From NCBI GenBank assembly GCA_037045585.1, contig JBAOIR010000051.1, positions 68,265 to 132,264 on the forward strand: 64,000 nt of DNA, given 5' to 3'. The notes under the pieces are model-generated. The model had not been told where the DNA came from. It was given only the letters and a program-made list of their open reading frames with translations, and did not search any database. Of this stretch, positions 25,295 through 35,003 are shown one piece after another. The position numbers and the translations under genes were made by a program. How positions within the stretch are numbered: the stretch's first letter is position 1; each line of letters opens with the position of its first letter. The DNA comes from SSF14 sp037045585 (GTDB lineage Bacteria > Actinomycetota > Acidimicrobiia > Acidimicrobiales > Microtrichaceae).

Positions 25295-26760
25295 CCATCC
25301 TCGTCCTCGACATCGGCACGAGCGGCGTACGCGCCGCGATCGTCGGCCCCGACGCCACGATCCTGCACGAGCGGTCCCACGAGTTCCTGCCCGACACGCC
25401 GTTCGACGGCCTCGTCGAGTTCGACGCCGTCGCGTACGCGGACCTCGCGATCGAACTCGCCCGCGACGTGCTCACCTGGGATGGCCTCGCCACCCACGGC
25501 GAGGTCGAGGCGATCGGCATCTCCAACCAGCGGGCATCGACCGTCGTGTGGGATCGGGAGACCGGTCAGCCGGTCGCCCCGGCGCAGAGCTGGCAGGACC
25601 TCCGCACCATCGGCGACTGCCTGGCGCTCCAGGCCGAGGGCCTCTTCATCGCCCCGAACCAGCCGGCCACCAAGGCGGCCAACATCTGGAACGGCGTCGA
25701 CCCCGATCGCACCCGCGACCTCTGCATCGGCACCCCCGACTCCTGGATGGTGTGGCGTCTGACCGAGGGGGCGAGCCACATCACCGACGCCTCGAACGCC
25801 GCGATCAGCGGCATGACCACCTCGGGCGGTCGGGAGTGGGACGAACGCATCCTCGGGCTCTTGAACCTGCCGCCAGCGTCGCTCCCGACGATCGTCGACT
25901 CGTCCGGCCGGCTCGCGACCGCCACCGTGTTCGACAGCGAGCTCCCGATCTGCGGTCTCGCCGGCGACCAGCAGGCGTCGCTCATCGGGCAAGGCGCCGT
26001 GCAGCCCGGCCTCGCGAAGATCACGTTCGGCACCGGCGGCATGCTCGACGTCTGCCTCGGCCCCGACCGTCCACTCGAGGCGTCGCGGTCCGACGGCGGC
26101 ACGTTCCCGATCGTGTGCTGGCAGCGCGACGGTGAGCAGATGTGGGGTCTCGAGGCGATCATGCTGTCGTGCGGCACGAACGTGCAGTGGTTGCGCGATG
26201 ACCTGGGCATCATCGAGACGGCGGCCGACAGCGAGGCGGTCGCCGCCGGCTGCGAATCGACCGATGGCGTCATGTACGTGCCGGCCCAACTCGGCCTCGG
26301 CACGCCCCACTGGGACTACGGCGCCCGCGGCACACTCCTCGGGCTGACCCGCGGCAGCGGGCGCAGCCACATCACCCGAGCGGTCCTCGAAGGCATCGCC
26401 CACCGCGGGGTCGACCTCGTGGAAGCGGCTGAGGCGGACGCCGGGATCCGCATCGAACGGCTCCGGGTCGACGGAGGCATGACCGACAACACGGTCTTCG
26501 TGCAGGCGCTGGCCGACATCAGCGGGCGCCACGTCGAGGTCTCGCCGGTCCGAGACGCCACGGCGGTGGGCGCAGCGCTCCTCGCCGGCCTCGAGATCGG
26601 GATGTGGTCGTCGTGGGACGACATCGCCGCGACGTGGCGCCCGACCAAGGTCGTCGAGCCGACCGAGGGCTACGACCGCGACACCCAGCGCGCCCAATGG
26701 CACTCGGCCATCGACCGCGCCAAGGGTTGGTACGGCGATCTCTCCGCCCTGAACTTCTGA
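25291..26760 (+). CDS. FGGY-family kinase, glycerol-kinase-like
   Basis: The 489-residue product has both FGGY lobes: LDIGTSGVRAAIVG at the start, ISNQRASTVVWDR, GLAGDQQASLIGQGA, ITFGTGGMLDV and VDGGMTDNTVFVQALADI. It is related to but clearly distinct from the glpK at 2188 (substrate-region WQDLRTIGDC against WQDRRTAARC). It would phosphorylate glycerol or another polyol; the substrate is uncertain. ATGA overlap couples it to the membrane gene. The RNase P RNA promoter follows directly. Confidence 0.85.
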   Translation: MTILVLDIGTSGVRAAIVGPDATILHERSHEFLPDTPFDGLVEFDAVAYADLAIELARDVLTWDGLATHGEVEAIGISNQRASTVVWDRETGQPVAPAQSWQDLRTIGDCLALQAEGLFIAPNQPATKAANIWNGVDPDRTRDLCIGTPDSWMVWRLTEGASHITDASNAAISGMTTSGGREWDERILGLLNLPPASLPTIVDSSGRLATATVFDSELPICGLAGDQQASLIGQGAVQPGLAKITFGTGGMLDVCLGPDRPLEASRSDGGTFPIVCWQRDGEQMWGLEAIMLSCGTNVQWLRDDLGIIETAADSEAVAAGCESTDGVMYVPAQLGLGTPHWDYGARGTLLGLTRGSGRSHITRAVLEGIAHRGVDLVEAAEADAGIRIERLRVDGGMTDNTVFVQALADISGRHVEVSPVRDATAVGAALLAGLEIGMWSSWDDIAATWRPTKVVEPTEGYDRDTQRAQWHSAIDRAKGWYGDLSALNF

Positions 26761-26774
26761 TGGCCCCGGACGCG

Positions 26775-26780
26775 TACACT
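26775..26780 (+). promoter_or_regulatory. Probable -10 element of rnpB
   Basis: TACACT lies seven bases before the 5' P1 strand of the RNase P RNA. No clear -35 is seen; the region overlaps the end of the kinase gene. Confidence 0.45.
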
Positions 26781-26786
26781 CGATCC

Positions 26787-27177
<391 letters not shown>

Positions 27178-27209
27178 ACCCATCGACCACGCCGCCTACC
27201 GTGGTCGTC

Positions 27210-27896
27210 GTGACAACGATCGTGCGATGGGCGAAGGTCGACGCCCTCGACCCCGACCTCGTGCCGGAGTGGCTCACTCCGGCAGAGCGGGAGCGTCACC
27301 GGTCGCTGCGCCAACCGGTCGATCGGCGTCAGTTCGTCGGCGCCCGACAACTGCTCCGCGACACCGTGGTCGAGTTGCGGGGTGGCGCCGCTGACGACGT
27401 CGAACTCCACCAGCAGTGCGATCGCTGTGGCGGCCCCCACGGGCGACCGACGATCCGCATCGCCGGTCGGCCCGGTCCGCACGTCAGCACCACCCACGCC
27501 GGCGGCCTCGTCGCCGTCGCGATCGCGTCGAACCCCGTCGGCGTCGACCTCGAACCCGTCGGCGAGGCCGGCGTCACGAACGCTGGCGACACCGCCACGG
27601 ACACCGGCGACCTCGTCACCTGGGTCCGCACCGAGGCCGTGCTCAAGGCCACGGGGCACGGGCTCGACGTCGACCCTCGGCTCGTGGGCATCAGTGGCCC
27701 CGACGCCGCGCCGCGGCTGGAGACGTGGCACGGCCCCGGCCGGCGACCGGCGGTCACCCTGACCGATCTCGACCTCGGCGGCGGATTCGTCGGCTGCGTT
27801 GCCCGTCTCGGGCGGGGCCGGGCCGGCGTCGACGGGGCCGAGCGCACGCTCGACTTCCTGCGCTCCCCGAGCTCGACGTCAGAACCGGCTCGTTGA
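27210..27896 (+). CDS. 4'-phosphopantetheinyl transferase, Sfp type
   Basis: The enzyme moves phosphopantetheine from CoA to a carrier-protein serine. About 228 residues: VPEWLTPAERERHRSL and RRQFVGARQLLRD at the N-terminus, HVSTTHAGGLVAVAI, the metal-binding GVDLEPVG, and WVRTEAVLKATGHGLDVD (WxxKEAxxK-like). GTG at 27210 is preferred (27201 also in frame). It starts 33 bases after rnpB. It faces the M1 peptidase and is two genes from the carrier-protein-containing synthetase at 29200-33084, its likely client. Its 3' end overlaps the peptidase 3' end by 18 bases. Confidence 0.88.
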   Translation: MTTIVRWAKVDALDPDLVPEWLTPAERERHRSLRQPVDRRQFVGARQLLRDTVVELRGGAADDVELHQQCDRCGGPHGRPTIRIAGRPGPHVSTTHAGGLVAVAIASNPVGVDLEPVGEAGVTNAGDTATDTGDLVTWVRTEAVLKATGHGLDVDPRLVGISGPDAAPRLETWHGPGRRPAVTLTDLDLGGGFVGCVARLGRGRAGVDGAERTLDFLRSPSSTSEPAR

Positions 27897-29203
27897 CGCC
27901 GGTAGCGCCGCTTCGCGGAGCCACGCGTCGAACAACCGCTCGAGCGAACGGCCCGCAGTCGCAGCTGCGAGGTCCTCGAAGTCGCGGGACGTGACGATCC
28001 CGTGGCGGTGGATTCGGGTCCAGCGGCGCAGCAGGTCGAAGAACGCGTCGTCGCCGACAACACCACGCACCCCGTGCACCGCCAACGCACCCCGCTTGTA
28101 GACCCGGTCGTCGAACATGTCGACCGCGCCGGGATCGCCCACGACGAGGTCCTCGGGCAGCGTGCGGAGCCGTCGGAGGTGCGTCGAGGCCATCTCGTCG
28201 GCGGACGGACCGCCCGAGGCCTCCGACCAGATCCACTCGGCGTAGCAGGCGAACCCTTCGTGCAACCACACGTCACGCCAGTTGGCCGCGGTCACGCTGT
28301 TGCCGAACCACTGGTGGGCGAGCTCGTGGGGGATCAATCGGTGGTGCCGCGGTGACAGGTGGTTCGTGCCGAACATCGCCTGTCCCTGTGCCTCGATGGG
28401 GATCTCGAGCGGTTCGGCGCAGAGGACGACCGTGAACGGGGCTTCGAACGGGTACGGCCCGAAGCGGTCCTCGAACAGGCGCATCATCTCCGGGAGCCGG
28501 GCGAAGGCGACGTCGAAGTCGGCACGGTGCTCCGGGGCGAACACGGCGTCGATCGGAGGGTCCGAGCCCTCGAACTCGAACTCGCCGTACCGCCCGATGT
28601 TCACCGCCATGAGGTAGGGCGACGTGGGCTCCGGCTGCTCGTACACCCACGTGGTGGTACTCCCGCTCGACCGCCGGGATCGCAACGATCCGTTGACCAC
28701 GACGCGGTACGCCGACGACGTCGTCACCGCCACCCGGAACGACGCCTTCTGGCGGGCGAGATCGTTGCAGGGGAACCACGTCGGACCGCGCCGCTCGGTT
28801 GGGACGCGACGAGCACACCGTCGGTGAGCTCCTCCCAACCGACCGGCCCCCACACCGAGGACGTCGGACCGGGCGTTCCCTGATACCGGAACTCGACGTC
28901 GACGGTCCGGCCTGCCGGGAGCGACGCCGCCGGCTCCACGCGTACCTTCTCGGCGCGCTGCTGCCAGCGGGCCGCACGGCCGCCGACCGTCGCCTTCGCC
29001 ACCCGGAGCCCGGCCAGATCGAACGAGACGCGAGCCAACGTGTCGGTCGGGCGGATCGTGATCCGCGCACGGCCGTCGAGCCGGTTGGAGTTGATCGAGT
29101 ACTTCAGGTCGAGGTCGTAGTGGAGGACGTCGTAGCCGAGCTCACCGCGCTCGGGAACGTAGGGGTCGAGACCGTTGGACGACGCCGGCATCGCCGAGGT
29201 CAC
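27879..29203 (-). CDS. M1-family metallopeptidase, one frameshift
   Basis: The gluzincin core is intact: HELAHQWFGNSV (HExxH) and WLHEGFACYAEW (third zinc ligand Glu). The N-terminal beta domain (DVLHYDLDLKYSINSNRLDG) is typical. The frame breaks near 28788, between VLVASQPSGA and PTWFPCNDLARQKASF. The usual GxMEN exopeptidase motif is not present; EAQGQAMFGTNHLS stands in its place. The GTG start overlaps the synthetase stop (GTGA), so it is cotranslated with the Pls/PosA-type synthetase. It may process or degrade its product; that link is inference. Confidence 0.85.
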
Positions 29204-32200
29204 TCCTCACCCCCGGCGGTGCCGAGCCACGGGGCGATCGGGTTGCCGGCCCAGCGGGTGCGGTCGGGGACGTGCTCGCCTCGCATGACCAGCGACGCCG
29301 GCCCGATCGTGGCGTCGGTCCCGACCGATGCAGCGGGGAGGATCACACCGTGGGGGCCCATCGTCGCGCCATGGTCGAGCAGCACGGTGCCCGTGCTCAT
29401 CACACGATCGTGGAAGAGGTGGGTCTGCAGGACGCAGCCCCGGTTGACGCTCACGCCGTCGCCGAGCTTCACGAGATCGGCTTCGGGGAGCCAGTACGAC
29501 TCGCACCACACTCCTCGGCCGACGCTCGCCCCGAGGCTTCGCAACCACATCGAGAGGGCCGGCGTTCCCATGGCGGCATTGGCGAACCACGGCGCCGCCA
29601 CCATCTCGACGAACGTGTCGACCACCTCGTTGCGCCAGACGAACGAGCTCCACAGCGGGTGCTCGTCCTCGGTGATGCGACCGACGATCGCCCACTTCGC
29701 GAGGGTCGTCACCGCCGCTGCGACGAACCCGGCCGCCAGCATCACCGCGCCCGACACGAGGGCCGTCGCGACCACGCCGACTCGGTCGGTGAGCTGCACG
29801 AGCGTCGCGACGACGCCGACGGCGATCGCCACCGAGACCATGACCGGGACGAGCCGACACAGCTCGACGGCGCCACGGGCGACCCGTAGACGCGTCGGCG
29901 GGGCGAACGTGCGCTCGTCGTCACCGTCGACCACGGTCCGCCGGAGCTTGACCGGCGGGCTCCCGAGCCACGACGTGCCGGCCTTGGACTTCTTGGGTGC
30001 TGCGGACAGGACGGCCACCAGCCCATTCTTGGGCACGGAACGGCCGCCCGCGGCCATCCCCGAATTACCGAGGAACGCCCGCTTGCCGACCTTGGCGTGG
30101 TCGATGCGCAGCCAGCCGCCACCGAGCTCGTAGCTGGCGATCATCGTGTCGTCCGCCAGGAACGCGCCGTCGCCGACCGTGGTCATCTTCGGGAGGAGGA
30201 GCACCGTCGAGGCCTCGACGCCCGAACCGATCTTCGCTCCGAGCGCCCGGAGCCACCACGGCGTGATCAAGCTGGCGTACATCGGGAAGAGCTGGGTCCG
30301 CGCCGCGTCGAGGAGACGCTCGGTTGCCCACACCTGCCAACCGATGCGGCTCCGCACCGCGAAGGTGCCCTCGCGCACACCGATCCCGAGCAGCCGCACG
30401 CCCGCCAACGTCAGGAGCGCGAGCGTCACGAGCCCCGCAACCGTGGCGACGGGCACCACGACGAGCGCCCGGACGAGCGCGGAGCCGAGATCGTCGGCGT
30501 CGCGGACGGCCCAGCCGAGCACGGCGCCGCCGACCGCCGCAGCGATCAGCGGGAGGAGCGCCATCGCCCCCGACGCCGCTCCGTAGGCGAGGACCCAGAT
30601 CGGACGCCGCGGTGGGCGCTCCTCGGGCCACGGCGGTTTCGCCTTGCTGACCCGCCGCGCCGGGGAGCCCGACCAGCGCTCCCGAGCCGGGACCCGACCG
30701 CTGACGGCCGAGCCGGCGAGCACCTCGGCGTCGCGGCCGATCTGGGTGCCGGGGAGCAGGGTCGTGCGGGACCCGATCGTCGCTCCCTCTCCGATGGTGA
30801 CGCGCCCGACGCGGAGTTCGTCGCCGTCGAGCCAGTACCCGGCGAGATCGACCTCGGGTTCGACCGACGCTCCGTCGCCGAGCGTCAACAGGCCGGTGAC
30901 GGGCGGCAGGGTGTGCAGGTCGACGCCCTTGCCCACCGTCGCGCCGAGGGCCCGCGCGTAGTAGCTGATCCACGGTGCGCCGGCGAGGTTGGCGGCGCCG
31001 GCGGCCTCGGCCAGCTGCTCGACGGCCCAGATGCGGACGTGAACGCTGCCGCCACGCGGGTAGGTGCCGGGCCCGACGCCGCGGAGGAGCAGCCGCGCCC
31101 CGGTCGCAGCGAGCGCCATCCGGCCGAAGGGCGAGATCAGGACGAGCCATCCGACGACCACCCACCACCACGACACGGTCGGCACCCACGCGACGTCGGC
31201 GAACCGGGCGAGCGCTCCGGTGAGCGTGAGGGTCCAGACCAGCCAGCGGAGTCCGACGACCGTCTGCAGCGCCAACGTCAACACGAGCTGCAGCCCCTGC
31301 GTCGGGCGGGGGGTCCGCCGAACCCACGCCCGGCCCTCGGGTTGGCCGATGGCGCGCAACTCCTCCATTCGGTCCGCCATCGCTGCGAGCCGCGGGAAGC
31401 CGTAGATGTCCGCCACGGTCGCCTGGGGGTACTCCTCGCGCAGGACCGACACGAGCTGGGCAGCAGCGAGGCTCCCGCCGCCGAGCTCGAAGAAGTCCTC
31501 GTCGAGGCTCCCCACGCGCACCCCGAGCACATCGGCCCACCGCTCGGCGAGCCAACCGACCGAGCCGTGCAACGCCGCGTCGGCTTCGTCGTCGCGCCCC
31601 ACCAGGGGCCACGGCAACGCAGCGCGGTCGACCTTGCCGGACGTGCGAACGGGGATCTCGTCGCACACCGTGAGGAGCGGTACCAGCGCGGCGGGGAGCG
31701 AACGGCGCAACGACTCCGTCGCCGCCCGCAGGTCGAGGTCGTCGCCCACGAGGTAACCGACCAGCACCTGGTGCCCGACACCGGTGCGCTGCACGACCGC
31801 AGCGGCGCTCGTCACGCCCGGAAGCTCCAGCAGCGCGGCGTCGACCTCGCCGAGCTCGATGCGACGACCGCCGAGCTTCACCTGGTCGTCGGCCCGCCCG
31901 ACGAACAGCAGCCCCTCGGGGTCGCGCACCACCAGATCGCCACTGCGGTAGGCGCGGTCCCACCCCAGTGATTCCATGGGGGCGAACCGCTCGGCGTCCC
32001 GCTCGGCGTCGAGGTAGCGGGCCAGGCCCACTCCCCCGATGACCAGCTCGCCGGTGGCCCCGGGCTCCACCTCGTTGCCGGCCTCGTCGACGACCGCGAG
32101 GTCCCAGCCGGCGAGCGGCAACCCGATCCGGACCGGACCGTCGGCCGTCAACGGGGCAGCGCACGCCACGACCGTCGCCTCGGTCGGGCCGTAGGTGTTC

Positions 32201-33084
32201 CACACCTCGCGCCCGCCCACCGCGACTCGTTCCGCCAGCGCCGGCGGGCACGCCTCGCCGCCGAAGATCAGCAGTCGAACGTGGTCGAGTGCGTCGGCGG
32301 GCCACAGCCCCACCAGCGTCGGGACGGTGGAGACGACGGTGATGCCGTGATTGACGAGCCACGGACCGAGGTCCATTCCCGAACGGACCAGCGACCGGGG
32401 TGCGGGAACGAGGCAGCCGCCGTAGCGCCACGCCAACCACATCTCCTCACACGATGCGTCGAACGCGACCGACAATCCCGCCAGCACCCGGTCGCCCGGA
32501 CCGAGGGGATCGTCGAGTTCGCCGGCCAGGAACAGGTGCGCCTCGGCGTCGACGAAGGCTGCGGCCGAGCGATGGGTGACGGCCACCCCCTTGGGCACGC
32601 CGGTGGAGCCCGACGTGAAGATGATCCAGGCGTCGTCGTCGGGAGCCACGGGGCGCCGTTCGGACCCGACGGCCGGATCGGTGCCGGTCCCGGTCGGAGT
32701 GATCGTGGGCCCGTCGGTCACCACCACGGTCACTGCCGCTTCGCCCAACACGAGCGAGATCCGCTCCTCGGGATCGTCGGCGTCGACCGGGACGTAGGCG
32801 GCGCCCGCCCACAACGTCGCGAGGACCGCGATGTAGAGGTCGTTCGTGCCCGACGACATCCGGATCCCGACCCGCGACCCGTGCCCGACGCCGTGGCCCA
32901 CGAGTTGTTCCGCCAGCGCGTCGACGTGCGCGAGGAGGTCGCGGTACGACAGGACACCGATGCCGTCGTCGAGCGCCGGCTCCTCGGGGAACCGTTGCGC
33001 CGTGGCGATCAGGATGTCCACCAACGTCCGTTCGGGCGGAGCGAGTGGTCCGCCGCGCAACGGGTCGACCAGCACCTCGGTCAT
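29200..33084 (-). CDS. Pls/PosA-type single-module non-ribosomal peptide synthetase
   Basis: The 1294-residue membrane protein begins with an adenylation domain: IIFTSGSTGVPKGVAVTH (about residue 154), NTYGPTEATVVA, YRSGDLV, VKLGGRRIELGEVDAAL and SGKVDRAALP. A carrier domain follows with FFELGGGSLAAAQ (modified Ser about 538). After that come three repeats of a transmembrane pair plus a left-handed beta-helix-like hexapeptide segment (TM near 620, 850 and 1080; helices such as IGEGATIGSRTTLLPG, VGDGAFLADDTMIAS and LGDGVSVNRGCVLQTH). This is the plan of the epsilon-poly-lysine synthetase family (Pls/PosA, TIGR02353-like). Hand-aligned specificity residues read D-A-E-S-I-G-T-V-V-K, close to lysine codes as I remember them. 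There is no condensation or thioesterase domain. Product inferred to be a cationic homopoly-amino acid or an aminoacyl conjugate. Confidence 0.88.
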   Translation of the reverse strand: MTEVLVDPLRGGPLAPPERTLVDILIATAQRFPEEPALDDGIGVLSYRDLLAHVDALAEQLVGHGVGHGSRVGIRMSSGTNDLYIAVLATLWAGAAYVPVDADDPEERISLVLGEAAVTVVVTDGPTITPTGTGTDPAVGSERRPVAPDDDAWIIFTSGSTGVPKGVAVTHRSAAAFVDAEAHLFLAGELDDPLGPGDRVLAGLSVAFDASCEEMWLAWRYGGCLVPAPRSLVRSGMDLGPWLVNHGITVVSTVPTLVGLWPADALDHVRLLIFGGEACPPALAERVAVGGREVWNTYGPTEATVVACAAPLTADGPVRIGLPLAGWDLAVVDEAGNEVEPGATGELVIGGVGLARYLDAERDAERFAPMESLGWDRAYRSGDLVVRDPEGLLFVGRADDQVKLGGRRIELGEVDAALLELPGVTSAAAVVQRTGVGHQVLVGYLVGDDLDLRAATESLRRSLPAALVPLLTVCDEIPVRTSGKVDRAALPWPLVGRDDEADAALHGSVGWLAERWADVLGVRVGSLDEDFFELGGGSLAAAQLVSVLREEYPQATVADIYGFPRLAAMADRMEELRAIGQPEGRAWVRRTPRPTQGLQLVLTLALQTVVGLRWLVWTLTLTGALARFADVAWVPTVSWWWVVVGWLVLISPFGRMALAATGARLLLRGVGPGTYPRGGSVHVRIWAVEQLAEAAGAANLAGAPWISYYARALGATVGKGVDLHTLPPVTGLLTLGDGASVEPEVDLAGYWLDGDELRVGRVTIGEGATIGSRTTLLPGTQIGRDAEVLAGSAVSGRVPARERWSGSPARRVSKAKPPWPEERPPRRPIWVLAYGAASGAMALLPLIAAAVGGAVLGWAVRDADDLGSALVRALVVVPVATVAGLVTLALLTLAGVRLLGIGVREGTFAVRSRIGWQVWATERLLDAARTQLFPMYASLITPWWLRALGAKIGSGVEASTVLLLPKMTTVGDGAFLADDTMIASYELGGGWLRIDHAKVGKRAFLGNSGMAAGGRSVPKNGLVAVLSAAPKKSKAGTSWLGSPPVKLRRTVVDGDDERTFAPPTRLRVARGAVELCRLVPVMVSVAIAVGVVATLVQLTDRVGVVATALVSGAVMLAAGFVAAAVTTLAKWAIVGRITEDEHPLWSSFVWRNEVVDTFVEMVAAPWFANAAMGTPALSMWLRSLGASVGRGVWCESYWLPEADLVKLGDGVSVNRGCVLQTHLFHDRVMSTGTVLLDHGATMGPHGVILPAASVGTDATIGPASLVMRGEHVPDRTRWAGNPIAPWLGTAGGEE

Positions 33085-33363
33085 GGGGCGCAGCTGAGCC
33101 CGACGGTCACCGGGCCGTCGGCCTCGCTCGACGTCGTCGTCTCGGACACCTGCAACGGGCTACCAGAACTCGGGCCGTCCGTGCCCCTCGAACGTCGTGA
33201 TCGCACTCCGCCACCTCCGGGCCCGGAACCTATGGTCGCCGGGTGAACGGCGAACGGCGCGCAGATGACGTCAGGATGACGTTCCCCCCGGTCGCGGCGA
33301 CGGATTCACCCCGCGTTCACCTGAGGGTGCTTACCTCACGTCAGTCCGACTCAGGAGACCCCC

Positions 33364-33588
33364 ATGACCGACCTCCCGCAACCCGACTACGACGAGGCGA
33401 TCGACGTCGTCGTCGAGAACCTCGCCGTGCACTTTCCGACCATCGACCAGGCCGAGATCCGTGGCCTCGTCGCCGAAGCGGTCGCTCGGATCGCCAGCGA
33501 CACGAAAGCACCGTCGTTCGTCGCCGTGCTCGCCGAGAAGGAGGCCCGCGACGTCCTCGAGGCCCGGACGGCAACCCCAGAGATCTGA
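33364..33588 (+). CDS. Small three-helix protein
   Basis: The 74-residue product is almost entirely helical (EAIDVVVENLAVHFPTID, IRGLVAEAVARIASD, VAVLAEKEARDVLEAR). It resembles the three-helix bundle dimerisation proteins found in mycobacteria. ATG at 33364 follows GAGACCCCC, a weak ribosome site. It is the first gene of the putative hypoxia island. The 279 bases upstream hold no gene and I see no DosR-like box there. Confidence 0.6.
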   Translation: MTDLPQPDYDEAIDVVVENLAVHFPTIDQAEIRGLVAEAVARIASDTKAPSFVAVLAEKEARDVLEARTATPEI

Positions 33589-33622
33589 TCTCGCGGGGCG
33601 TCGATGATCTGGGTCGAGGCGA

Positions 33623-34483
33623 TCAGCGGCCGAACAGCCCCTGGCGGGTTGCCGCAGGTTCCGTGGACGGCGTCGCGGTGGCCGCAGGGCTGAGGAACAG
33701 CGAGGTGCGCTGCGCACCGACATCGGAGGTGGTGTCGGCGTGATCACGGGCGTGGGCGGGAACGTGGGCGTGGGGCCCGTCACGTTCCTCGGCCGGCGCT
33801 GTCGGATCTGCGGGTGTCGGGGCGGCGGGTGTCGACGCGGCAGGAAGCGGGGTCGCGACGACGCGTCCCTCGACCTCGGCGGGCGCCGGCAGGTCGGCGG
33901 GCGCCGCCGTCTCGGGCACCGGCTCGGCGTCGAGGTCGTGACCCACGGTCGCCGTCGCCCGGGCCGCGCCGGCGTCGATGTCGACCGCCGCGAGACCGGC
34001 GAGGGCCTCGGTGATCGCTGCCAGCGTCGCTTCGGCGTCGGCCTGGTAGGTGGCGAGCGACGTCCGCAACGTGTCGAGGCGGACGGCGATCTCCCGCTGC
34101 TGCGCGTTCCAGGTCGCCACGGCCCCGGCCACGCGGGTCCGCTCGGCGTGGAGCTCACGATCGGCGAGTTCCTGCGCGACCGTCAGCAGCTCGGCGGTGC
34201 GGGCCTTGGCGTTGTCGACCAGCGCCATCGCCTCGGCCCGAGCGTCCGACAGGAGCTGTTCGGCGGCGGTGTTGGCTGCGACCAGGATGCGCGATGCCGC
34301 CTGGGAATCGTCGGAGGGCCGAAGCGTCCGCTCGGCGAGCGACTCGACCAGCTCGTGGAGGTCGGCGCGCCCGTTCTGTTCGCCATGTCCGTGCTGTCGG
34401 GCCCGCGCCTCGGGGCCGGGCACGACCGGGGCCAGCGGCATGGTCGAATGGGAGCCGTGCGTCGGCCCGCTCGTCACTGTCAT
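33623..34483 (-). CDS. Coiled-coil protein with Pro/Ala-rich tail
   Basis: Residues about 40-170 form a long amphipathic helix (ANTAAEQLLSDARAEAMALV, then AKARTAELLTVAQELADREL) reminiscent of DivIVA/ATP-synthase-b-like coiled coils. The C-terminal ~110 residues are low-complexity Pro/Ala/Thr ending in ATRQGLFGR. No domain is recognised. It lies downstream of three split-barrel genes on the same strand and may belong to that transcript. Confidence 0.6.
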   Translation of the reverse strand: MTVTSGPTHGSHSTMPLAPVVPGPEARARQHGHGEQNGRADLHELVESLAERTLRPSDDSQAASRILVAANTAAEQLLSDARAEAMALVDNAKARTAELLTVAQELADRELHAERTRVAGAVATWNAQQREIAVRLDTLRTSLATYQADAEATLAAITEALAGLAAVDIDAGAARATATVGHDLDAEPVPETAAPADLPAPAEVEGRVVATPLPAASTPAAPTPADPTAPAEERDGPHAHVPAHARDHADTTSDVGAQRTSLFLSPAATATPSTEPAATRQGLFGR

Positions 34484-34574
34484 CTCAGCTCCTCGTTCGG
34501 GACACCACCGATCCGGTCACGGTACCGACGAATCAGCGAAATCCGACCCGAGGCGGCAGGAGTTCACCCGACCG

Positions 34575-35003
34575 TCATCTGCTGATCGGTACGACCCGGC
34601 GCCCGGTGATCTCGTTGGCGACGATCCGGACCCACGCCTTGGGGATCTCGGGTCGGCTCCACGACTTCACCGACAGGCGGTCGAGACTGTCGATCTCACG
34701 GCCGTCATCGACGATCATCGCCATGCCCTTCACCAACACGCTCCACCCGACGTGTCGCTCCGCATCCCAGTCGTCGACCTCGATCGCGACGGGCCGATTC
34801 ATGATCGCCGCCTCGAGCTTGGAGCCCGGCGCCGTCGTGAAGACCACGGCGCCCTCCCACAGCCCGATCGTCACGGGCAGGATCACCGGGTCACCCCGGT
34901 CGATGAACGCAATGCGCCCGACCGCAGTCGAGGCGAGCAACTCGCGGCATTCGGCCGGGTTCAAGATCTCGAGCCCAGCATGGTCCAGTTGCGGTTCGGT
35001 CAT
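34575..35003 (-). CDS. PPOX-type FMN-binding split-barrel protein, paralogue 1
   Basis: The ATG at 35003 is preceded by GGAAGGAG. The 142-residue protein is a pyridoxamine 5'-phosphate oxidase-like barrel: LLASTAVGRIAFIDRGDPVI, LPVTIGLWEGAVVFTT, GSKLEAAIMNRPVAIEVDDW and WSVLVKGMAMIV. Such proteins bind flavin (FMN or F420) or heme; substrate unknown. Its start overlaps the stop of paralogue 2 by four bases. Confidence 0.85.
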   Translation of the reverse strand: MTEPQLDHAGLEILNPAECRELLASTAVGRIAFIDRGDPVILPVTIGLWEGAVVFTTAPGSKLEAAIMNRPVAIEVDDWDAERHVGWSVLVKGMAMIVDDGREIDSLDRLSVKSWSRPEIPKAWVRIVANEITGRRVVPISR

